DNA from: Alphaproteobacteria bacterium
GTDB taxonomy: Bacteria > Pseudomonadota > Alphaproteobacteria > UBA9219
NCBI GenBank assembly: GCA_028716765.1
Contig: JAQUPC010000006.1
Coordinates: forward strand, 1-34,266
DNA length: 34,266 nucleotides
Direction: 5' to 3'
Part shown: positions 28,187 through 34,266 of the stretch, one piece after another
Numbering within the stretch: the stretch's first letter is position 1
How the letters are laid out: every line of letters starts with the position of its first letter
Made by a program: the position numbers and the translations under genes
Notes under the pieces: model-generated
Database searches by the model: none
What the model saw: the letters and a program-made list of their open reading frames with translations, nothing else
Told to the model about the DNA's origin: nothing

Positions 28187-28275
28187 GGGAATATCTCCGG
28201 TTTCAAAAGCGCCACAAAAAGATAAACGAGAAGCCCCAAGGCTGCGCAACCGGCGAGGATGTAAACGGGGGTCAT
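28183..28275 (-). CDS. kdpF: KdpF small membrane subunit
   Basis: A 30-aa single-helix peptide, MTPVYILAGCAALGLLVYLF then [10 protein letters not shown]. The hydrophobic helix followed by L-L-K-P-E is the KdpF hallmark. It stabilises the KdpFABC complex in the membrane. A strong ribosome-binding site (AGGGGG, 6 bases before the ATG) lies upstream. Its TGA overlaps the kdpA TTG start. It is short and easily missed, but position and sequence make it secure. The operon promoter should lie upstream, in the region that holds repeat copy C. Confidence 0.95.
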   Translation of the reverse strand: MTPVYILAGCAALGLLVYLFVALLKPEIFP

Positions 28276-28302
28276 GTCAACCCCCTGGCGACACTATCCA
28301 AC

Positions 28303-28470
28303 GTCATCCCGCAAAATATTCTCTTTGGCCCCGGAGGGGACGAAAGAATATTTATGCGGGATCCAGTCTGCATATACCTCAAGAACTGTTTTGCGGATTT
28401 TTTCACTGGATCCCGGATCAATCTTCTTTCGCTCGCAATGCTCGCGAAAAAAAAATTGTCCGGGAAGACG
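28303..28470. repeat. Compound palindromic repeat, copy C
   Basis: A 168-bp element. Left end GTCATCCCGC pairs with GCGGGATCCAG; ATATTCTTT/AAAGAATAT forms the left hairpin. The right part begins CACTGGATCCCGG, has TTCTTTCG...CGAAAAAAAA arms around CTCGCAATGCTCG, and ends CCGGGAAGACG. It lies 28 bases upstream of kdpF, so it should be in or near the kdp promoter or leader. Confidence 0.8.
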
Positions 28471-28511
28471 TTGAGTTTTAAGCCGGTTTGTCTCATGAAT
28501 AACTTCTTGCC

Positions 28512-29375
28512 CTATCTAAGCTCTGGTTTAGGGTTGCGCAGGAACATTTTGTCCGCGTCGTAGCGCTTGAGGATAACGTCCAACGTTCCGTCAAACTCGA
28601 TCGTGCGGAGAGTCGCGTCGAGCATATCTTTTAAACGCCAGTCGTCGGGCGGGAGGAGCATGCCCGCCGGATAAAGCCCGACAGGCTGATCGGGAAATAA
28701 ATTGCGGATTTTGCCAGGATTGTTGGCCATATAATTGTTGAACGACGTCACGTCGTCGATGACGAAATCGGCTTTGTTCGTGACAAGGGATTCAATCCAG
28801 TCCGAGTTGGTGGCCAGTTCGGGGAGATTAAGCTGTTTTGCCTTTGGAAAACGGTTGGCCACGATTTGCGAGGTCGAGCCGCCGTCGATTTGCGCCACGG
28901 TGTATTGGTCCGCGTTCAGATCGCCGGGCGAAGCAAATTTGCGCGTGTCGTCCGCGCGGACCCAAACGTACATCGGCGCGTACAGCTGCGGCGCGGTCGA
29001 CGATACGTGCTTGATGCGCGCGGGATTCACCCAGTAACCGGCGCAGGCCATATCGACTCGTCCGGTTCTCACGGATTCGACGATCGTTCCCCAGCCGAGT
29101 TCCTCCTGCCAAACAATTTTCAGGTTCAGGCGCTTGGCAGATTCTTCCATAAGATCGTGGAAGATGCCCTTTTTTTCTCCGGTTTTCATATCGATGAAAA
29201 ACAGCGGCTGCCACACACTATAGCCGCAGCGGATCGTGCCCGTGCGAACGATGCGTTCGGAAACGGTTTCCTTGGCAGGCGTTGCTTGACCTGACGGCGT
29301 GAAGAAACGGGTCGCGAACAGAGTCACAATAACGGCAAGCACCGCTACCGCGAGAAAAGAGCCAAGGCGTTTCAT
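28512..29375 (-). CDS. Type 2 periplasmic solute-binding protein (amino-acid ABC type)
   Basis: A 287-aa secreted or membrane-anchored binding protein. The hydrophobic segment LGSFLAVAVLAVIVTLFATRFF (about residues 4-24) is a signal or uncleaved anchor. The SBP_bac_3 fold is shown by IRCGYSVWQPLFFIDMKTGEKKGIFHDLMEESAKRL, the first lobe. GRVDMACAGYWVNPARI and DFVIDDVTSFNNYM follow. The ATG at 29375 has GGAG 6 bases upstream; the longer start at 29405 lacks this. No permease or ATPase gene is adjacent, so it is an orphan and the ligand is unknown. It may instead feed a signalling protein. Confidence 0.85.
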   Translation of the reverse strand: MKRLGSFLAVAVLAVIVTLFATRFFTPSGQATPAKETVSERIVRTGTIRCGYSVWQPLFFIDMKTGEKKGIFHDLMEESAKRLNLKIVWQEELGWGTIVESVRTGRVDMACAGYWVNPARIKHVSSTAPQLYAPMYVWVRADDTRKFASPGDLNADQYTVAQIDGGSTSQIVANRFPKAKQLNLPELATNSDWIESLVTNKADFVIDDVTSFNNYMANNPGKIRNLFPDQPVGLYPAGMLLPPDDWRLKDMLDATLRTIEFDGTLDVILKRYDADKMFLRNPKPELR

Positions 29376-29442
29376 AAGGCGCTCCAGAATCGTTGTGTCC
29401 GCCACTCTAACCCCGTTTTACCTCGCTGGAAATTGCCGGTCA

Positions 29443-31890
29443 TCAATCGTTCGGCTTTCTTCCCAGAACATCGCGTTTGCCGACGTGGTTGGCCTCGCTG
29501 ATGACGCCGTCGCGCTCCATGCGTTCGATCAGCGTCGCGGCGCGGTTGTAGCCGATTTGCAGATGCCGCTGGACGAAGCTGATCGAGGCCTTGCGTTCAC
29601 GCAGAACGAGGTCCACGGCTTTGTCGTAAAGCTCGTTGCCGCCGTTGCCTTCGCCGCGCGCGCGTCCTTCGTCGTCGGTAAAGCCGTTTTCGTCGTCTTG
29701 AGTCACATCGTCCAGATATTCCGGCGGGCCCTGCGCCTTGAGGAACTTGACGATGCTCTCGACTTCATGATCGCGCACGAACGGGCCGTGCACGCGCGTT
29801 ACGCGCCCGCCGCCCGCTTGATAGAGCATATCGCCCTGGCCAAGAAGCTGCTCGGCGCCTTGCTCGTTGAGAATGGTGCGGCTGTCGATTTTCGAACTGA
29901 CCTGAAAGCTGATGCGCGTCGGCAAGTTCGCCTTGATCGTGCCCGTGATGATGTCCACCGAGGGCCGCTGCGTCGCCATGATAAGATGAATGCCGGCCGC
30001 GCGCGCCATCTGCGCCAGACGTTGCACGGTGGCTTCGATCTCCTTGCCCGCCACGATCATCAAGTCGGCCATTTCGTCGACGATGACGACGATGTAGGGG
30101 AGGGGGGTCAGGTCGAGGGGCTGTTCCTCGTAGACCGGCTTGCCGGTATCGCGGTCAAAGCCCGTTTGCACCGTGCGCATCAAATTTTCGTTGTTTTTCA
30201 CCGCTTCGCGCAGGCGGATGTTATAGCCTTCGATATTGCGCACGGCCAGCTTGGACATGGCGCGATAGCGCTCCTCCATCTCCCGCACCGTCCATTTCAG
30301 CGCCACAATCGCCTTTTTCGGCTCGGTCACGACAGGCGCGAGAAGATGCGGAATTCCTTCGTAAACCGACAACTCCAGCATTTTGGGGTCGATCATGATG
30401 AAGCGGCACTTCTCCGGCGGCAGGCGGTAGATCAGCGACAGGATCATCGTGTTGATCGCCACCGATTTGCCGGAACCCGTCGTTCCGGCGATCAGCAGAT
30501 GCGGCATGCGCGACAAATCGGTAATCACCGAGCCGCCCGCGATGTCTTTGCCGAGAACGAGCGGCAGGGTGCCGGAATAGTCGGTGTAGGTGTCGCTGCC
30601 CAAAAGTTCGCGCAAATAGACGATTTCGCGCCGCCGGTTCGGCAATTCGATGCCGATGACGTTACGTCCCGGCACGACGGCGACGCGCACGGAGGCCGCG
30701 CTCATGTTGCGCGCGATGTCGTCGGCCAGCGATATGACGCGCGAGGAGCGGGTGCCGGGCGACGGCTCCAGTTCATAGAGCGTCACGACGGGGCCGGGGC
30801 TTACCTTCGTAATCTGGCCCAAAACGCCGAAGTCGGCGAGGACGGATTCCAGAAGCTTGGCGTTTTTCTCAAGGGCCTCTTCGGAGATGTCGGCTTGCGG
30901 CTTGCTCGGAATTTCAGGCCATTGCAGAAGGTCGAGCGGCGGCAGGATATGAGAGCCTTCCGGACGAAGCGCGAGCCGCGCCTGTTTAGCCGAGGCGGCG
31001 GGACGTTGCACCAGCGTCACGTTCGGGCGCTTGGCTATGATGGTCTTCGTTTGAGGGGCTTCGGGTTTTTCGACCGGTTTTCTAAACGGTTTCCACGATT
31101 TTTCTTCCGGCTCCTCCTCGTCCTCCTCTTCGTCCCCGTCCTCATCGCCGTCGCCGTCATCATTGAGATAACGCGGGTCCTGACGCACGATGCCCCAAAG
31201 ACGCCGCGCCTGCGCGATGGCTATTTGCGCTATCTTCTGCGTCAAGCTGTGCATGAACAGAACGAGGCCGTGCCATTCTTCAAGCGTCAGCGCGGCGGCT
31301 AAATAGAGCGCGCCAAGCGTGACGATGATCATCAGGGGAGCCAGCGCATATTCGCCCCATGAATCGGGCAGGAGGCTCAGGCTCCATTGACCGATGATTT
31401 TGCCGAACGCGCCGCCCCAGGCTCCGCTGCCATCGGAAACGACAAGAGGTTGCAAAACGGCCAGCCCTGCCGCGCTGGCGAACATGGCCAAAACGGCGGC
31501 AAACGTCCGCCAGGGCAAAAGAGCAAGGCCCCGCCCGGTGGCTACCAGCCATCCCCATGCGGCCAGAATGACGGCTATCAGAAAACCGCCGGCCCCGAAA
31601 AGCTGCCAGATGATATCGGCGATATAACTTCCGGGCGCGCCAAGCCAGTTATGTATAACCGGCCCTGCCGCCGCCGTGTTCCAAGACGCGTCTTGCGGAC
31701 TGTAGCTGAAAAGAATAAGGGCAAGCACGGCGGCAACGGCGATGATCGCTCCGCCCTGAAGCCGCTTCACAAATCTTAGAAGATTTGCGCGCAGCGAATC
31801 CGGCATCCACCGCGACGGGGCGGGGCGCGAGCGTGCGTTGCGTATAAGCGTGCGAGGCGGCATCGATACTGAAATTCCAAATAGACACAA
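29443..31890 (-). CDS. ftsK: DNA translocase FtsK
   Basis: Septum-located DNA pump that clears chromosome termini during division. Four membrane helices lie in about residues 45-200, followed by an acidic linker ([20 protein letters not shown]) and the RecA-like motor with Walker A GTTGSGKS (Lys475 in this numbering) and [16 protein letters not shown]-terminal winged-helix gamma domain ([35 protein letters not shown]) would read KOPS-type DNA motifs. At 815 aa it is normal for alphaproteobacteria. The start is uncertain between TTG 31890 and ATG 31863, the latter being more likely biologically. Confidence 0.96.
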   Translation of the reverse strand: MCLFGISVSMPPRTLIRNARSRPAPSRWMPDSLRANLLRFVKRLQGGAIIAVAAVLALILFSYSPQDASWNTAAAGPVIHNWLGAPGSYIADIIWQLFGAGGFLIAVILAAWGWLVATGRGLALLPWRTFAAVLAMFASAAGLAVLQPLVVSDGSGAWGGAFGKIIGQWSLSLLPDSWGEYALAPLMIIVTLGALYLAAALTLEEWHGLVLFMHSLTQKIAQIAIAQARRLWGIVRQDPRYLNDDGDGDEDGDEEEDEEEPEEKSWKPFRKPVEKPEAPQTKTIIAKRPNVTLVQRPAASAKQARLALRPEGSHILPPLDLLQWPEIPSKPQADISEEALEKNAKLLESVLADFGVLGQITKVSPGPVVTLYELEPSPGTRSSRVISLADDIARNMSAASVRVAVVPGRNVIGIELPNRRREIVYLRELLGSDTYTDYSGTLPLVLGKDIAGGSVITDLSRMPHLLIAGTTGSGKSVAINTMILSLIYRLPPEKCRFIMIDPKMLELSVYEGIPHLLAPVVTEPKKAIVALKWTVREMEERYRAMSKLAVRNIEGYNIRLREAVKNNENLMRTVQTGFDRDTGKPVYEEQPLDLTPLPYIVVIVDEMADLMIVAGKEIEATVQRLAQMARAAGIHLIMATQRPSVDIITGTIKANLPTRISFQVSSKIDSRTILNEQGAEQLLGQGDMLYQAGGGRVTRVHGPFVRDHEVESIVKFLKAQGPPEYLDDVTQDDENGFTDDEGRARGEGNGGNELYDKAVDLVLRERKASISFVQRHLQIGYNRAATLIERMERDGVISEANHVGKRDVLGRKPND

Positions 31891-32037
31891 ACCACCGCCG
31901 CATGGGCTAACTTAAAGGCCATACGATCGGCTCTAACAATGCCGTTGGTAGCGTTAAGGAAGTCTTAATAAATGGGGATTTTGCCGTTTAATCGCGGTTT
32001 TTTCCGGCCGATATATTGTTGTTATAGCAAGTGTGGA

Positions 32038-32739
32038 TCAGGCCGTTTTCCTGAAGCCCTGCGCCACGAGATAGGTTTCCGAGGAATCCGCGCGGCTGGC
32101 TTCCGGCTTGGCGTTTTTGACGGTCGCGAAGTTCAGTTTTAACTGCGCAAGCAAATCTTTTTCCGCCCCGCCTTGAAAAAGTTTGCAGACGAACGTGCCG
32201 CCGGGAGCGAGCACTTCCATCGCGAACATGGCCGCCGTTTCGGCAAGAGCCATTATGCGGATGTGATCCGTGCGGCTGTGGCCCGTGGTGGGGGGGGCCA
32301 TGTCGCTCAGCACGAGATCGGCCTTTCCGTTCAGCGCCTTTTGCAATCGTTCCGGGGCGTCATCGGCCAGAAAATCCATGTGCAGGATGTCCGCGCCTTC
32401 GACAGGTTCCATCTCAAGAATATCCAGCGCGACCAGTTTACCTTTCGCGCCGATTTTTGCCGCCGCGACCTGCGTCCAGCCGCCCGGAGCGGCGCCGAGA
32501 TCGACGACGCGCATGCCGGTGCGGAGAAGATGAAAACGCGCATCCAGTTGCAGCAGTTTGTAGGCGGCGCGCGAGCGGTAACCGGATTCCCTGGCCGCCG
32601 CGACAAACGGATCGTTTAGCTGGCGCTCCAGCCACTTCCGCGAGGAGGTGGAGTGCTTTTTGGAAGCCCGCACCCGCACGGCTTCGCGCCGCCGCGACGA
32701 CAGGCCGCCAAGCCCCCTGTTTTTGCTGCTGCCCTTCAT
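32038..32739 (-). CDS. rlmE: 23S rRNA (uridine-2552-2'-O)-methyltransferase RlmE
   Basis: A 233-aa SAM-dependent methyltransferase (RrmJ/FtsJ) acting on the A-loop of 23S rRNA. A basic N-terminal tail (about 1-35, SKNRGLGG...RRREAVRVRASKKH) precedes the Rossmann core. The K-D-K-E catalytic set is visible: Lys in YRSRAAYKLLQ, Asp in LSDMAPPTTG, Lys in TFVCKLFQGG and Glu in SSETYLVAQG. SAM-binding VVDLGAAPGGWTQVA is intact. It is on the same strand as ftsK, about 150 bases upstream of it. Confidence 0.96.
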   Translation of the reverse strand: MKGSSKNRGLGGLSSRRREAVRVRASKKHSTSSRKWLERQLNDPFVAAARESGYRSRAAYKLLQLDARFHLLRTGMRVVDLGAAPGGWTQVAAAKIGAKGKLVALDILEMEPVEGADILHMDFLADDAPERLQKALNGKADLVLSDMAPPTTGHSRTDHIRIMALAETAAMFAMEVLAPGGTFVCKLFQGGAEKDLLAQLKLNFATVKNAKPEASRADSSETYLVAQGFRKTA

Positions 32740-32849
32740 GATTAATACGCCCCATCCAAAAAAACCTTGAAAAGCATAGAGAAAACGCGCTTTACATGCA
32801 ATCTACACAAACGGATAGCGATATGTTAGGAAAGCAGCCTCGTTCCTGC

Positions 32850-32923
32850 TGGGGGATCGTCTAGCGGTAGGACAACGGACTCTGACTCCGTTTACCTAGG
32901 TTCGAATCCTAGTCCCCCAGCCA
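32850..32923 (+). tRNA. tRNA-Gln (anticodon CTG)
   Basis: A full cloverleaf can be drawn. The acceptor arm is TGGGGGA/TCCCCCA, the D-arm GTC...GAC with AGCGGTA in the loop, the anticodon stem ACGGA/TCCGT with loop CTCTGAC giving anticodon CTG (codon CAG), and the T-arm CTAGG-TTCGAAT-CCTAG. G73 and an encoded CCA follow. The U1-A72 pair is typical of glutamine tRNAs. Confidence 0.97.
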
Positions 32924-32938
32924 ACTTGAATAAAGCGC

Positions 32939-33691
32939 ATGCAAACACTAAAGGTTTTTGCTGCTTTTGTCCTTGCCATCGCCGGGTATGCGATCTGGTA
33001 TAAATTCGCCGTCCACGAATGGTGTCCTGCCATGTGGCATGGTGCTATGCCCTATTTGTTTGCAGTCATAGGCACTCTCGGTATTTATCAGTTATTGAAC
33101 TTTTCTTCCGGCCGCCGCGTTGTAATTCCGCTTCGTTCGCCCATCGGCAAAAAGGAGAACGCGGCATCACATATGCCGCCATGGGCTATTGAGAGTAACG
33201 CCGCCATGCAAACCTTGCTTTTGATCTTAATGGCCGTTGCCGGGTTGTTGCTTGTAAACTTGGGCGCAAAAGGTAATGCGCTTGATTTTGCCGCTCTATT
33301 TTCCAGGCGGATAAACGGCGAAGAGGCAGCGTTTCTGTTGGGCGTTCTTCTTGTAGGCATTGCCTGTATGGGTCTCCTGTTTGGCGGAAAACGGGTTATC
33401 GTTGTTGATCCCAATGGAAAGAACATTATCGTGAAAGACGCCAACATATTCGGCAAAAAAGAACAGAGTATAGCTTTTGATAACATCGCCGAAATGTTTG
33501 TCGACACAGTGGGGGCCGGAGGAACGGGAGGCAGCCGTCAATATGATGTCGTGCTCAGGCTGCGGACTGGTGGTCTATATAGACTATTTGGGAAGGCATA
33601 CTTTGACGGTCGTTTTTCCAGAGCCATCATGGAAGAGAGACTATCCCGGATTGCCGGATATCTATCTACTGACACTGTGCAGCGGATTTGA
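32939..33691 (+). CDS. Membrane protein with PH-like C-terminal domain, unknown function
   Basis: A 250-aa protein I do not recognise by name. There are four likely membrane helices at about residues 5-23, 36-55, 88-107 and 130-149, in two pairs. The cytoplasmic C-terminal half (KRVIVVDPNGKNIIVKDANIFGKKEQSIAFDNIAEMFV ... YDVVLRLRTGGLYRLF) resembles bacterial PH-like domains seen after membrane helices. It starts 15 bases after the tRNA-Gln gene and may share its promoter. There is no clear ribosome-binding site before the ATG. Composition is somewhat more AT-rich than its neighbours. Confidence 0.7.
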   Translation: MQTLKVFAAFVLAIAGYAIWYKFAVHEWCPAMWHGAMPYLFAVIGTLGIYQLLNFSSGRRVVIPLRSPIGKKENAASHMPPWAIESNAAMQTLLLILMAVAGLLLVNLGAKGNALDFAALFSRRINGEEAAFLLGVLLVGIACMGLLFGGKRVIVVDPNGKNIIVKDANIFGKKEQSIAFDNIAEMFVDTVGAGGTGGSRQYDVVLRLRTGGLYRLFGKAYFDGRFSRAIMEERLSRIAGYLSTDTVQRI

Positions 33692-33730
33692 CCGGGAGCC
33701 GAAGTCACGTCATGTGTCTCAGTCTGAGGC

Positions 33731-34099
33731 TTACTCATAGTAACTGGCGCTGGCGGTATCGGATTCCCAAATCGTGACCATCTTTACGCTGACGTTTTCA
33801 TTGTTCAGCTTGCGGGAAAGTTCTTCATAAACGTAACGCGCAATATTTTCGGATGAAGGAGAAACTTTCAAAAAAGGCGGCAACTCATTCAAATATTTGT
33901 GATCGAGCAATTTTAACAGATCGTCGGTTTCCTGCTTCAAAATCCTGAAGTCAATGCCGAGGCCGGCCTCATCGAGATCCTTTGCGGTTACAAGGACTTC
34001 GACTTTCCAGTTATGCCCATGCAGGTTTTCGCAGTTTCCCCGATAGTTAATGAGGCGATGGGCCGCCGCGAACGAGGTCACTATCTTTAATTCGTACAT
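33731..34099 (-). CDS. queD: 6-carboxytetrahydropterin synthase QueD
   Basis: A 122-aa enzyme of the PTPS fold converting 7,8-dihydroneopterin triphosphate to 6-carboxytetrahydropterin in queuosine/7-deazaguanine synthesis. Zinc ligands are His14, His27 and His29, catalytic Cys23 lies in GNCENLHGHNW, and HKYLNELPPF and PSSENIARYVY follow. I chose the ATG at 34099 (AAGGAG 7 bases upstream); the longer frame from 34171 has no matching extension. The bacterial context and the CENLHGHNW motif favour QueD over eukaryote-type PTPS. Other que genes are not in view. Confidence 0.92.
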   Translation of the reverse strand: MYELKIVTSFAAAHRLINYRGNCENLHGHNWKVEVLVTAKDLDEAGLGIDFRILKQETDDLLKLLDHKYLNELPPFLKVSPSSENIARYVYEELSRKLNNENVSVKMVTIWESDTASASYYE

Positions 34100-34266
34100 C
34101 ACCGGGCTCCTTAACCTGAAAAACTTTATGCGCGGTTCGCGGGATAGCGGAGGCTCCGCGGGCGCGATCATAAGCTTTTCTTAAAGACCAAGTCTACAAA
34201 GGCGGGAAATCGCGGGATTGCCGGAATTGGTCGATTGCTCTCATCCATTGGTTTCAGCCCCACCCA

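Noticed and set aside
29299..31302. Open frame of 667 codons opposite ftsK
   Set aside because: The translation is His/Arg/Asp-rich with no recognisable family; ftsK is intact on the other strand.
32850..33691. tRNA-Gln as an integration site for a genomic island
   Set aside because: No repeat of the tRNA 3' end, integrase or phage gene is seen downstream; the next gene is a membrane protein followed by queD.

Overview
The window looks like chromosomal DNA of an alphaproteobacterium, probably a deep-branching or environmental lineage. Supporting signs are a RatA/COQ10-type gene, a HAD phosphatase-hfq-hflX cluster, secG followed by pyrG, eno followed by an FtsB/DivIC-type gene, and the GC-rich codon use of most genes. 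I cannot name a genus. Most of it is housekeeping sequence, broken by a few accessory inserts and by many intergenic palindromic repeats. There is no phage, IS transposase, CRISPR array or rRNA.

Layout. 1-1294 is the end of a sugar-type ABC importer (permease cut by the window edge, then its ATPase). 1339-2696 holds an alpha/beta hydrolase and a GNAT acetyltransferase. 2706-4801 is secG-pyrG. 4802-7100 is accessory: an AT-rich island with an orphan RelA/SpoT-type alarmone synthetase, a non-coding stretch rich in hairpins, and a DUF559 nuclease-like gene enclosed by perfect 38-bp inverted repeats. 7117-8717 is ribD-ribA on the minus strand. 8788-11367 is eno, ftsB-like, a small membrane protein and a GNAT gene. 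11630-15506 (minus strand) holds a CFI-box protein, a Tat-exported M15/DUF882 peptidase, a Cys-rich secreted protein and an L,D-transpeptidase, together suggesting envelope work. 15616-21479 has ratA, an unrecognised gene, HAD-hfq-hflX, an inositol-monophosphatase-like gene and an M20 amidohydrolase. 21735-28275 is a tightly overlapping kdpF-A-B-C-D operon for high-affinity K+ uptake. Its kdpD stops just before the histidine-kinase core and no kdpE follows. 28512-34099 has a solute-binding protein, ftsK, rlmE, tRNA-Gln(CTG), a membrane protein and queD.

Two points deserve most attention. First, a family of modular palindromic elements (GTCA...TGAC ends, alternating ATTCCGG/CCGGAAT half-sites, two hairpins) recurs at seven intergenic sites, and two copies bracket the kdp operon, one directly beside the truncated end of kdpD. 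Second, the pyrG-eno interval, often compact in alphaproteobacteria, here carries an AT-rich alarmone-synthetase gene with its own palindromic control region, plus an inverted-repeat-bounded DUF559 cassette whose stop codon lies inside the repeat.
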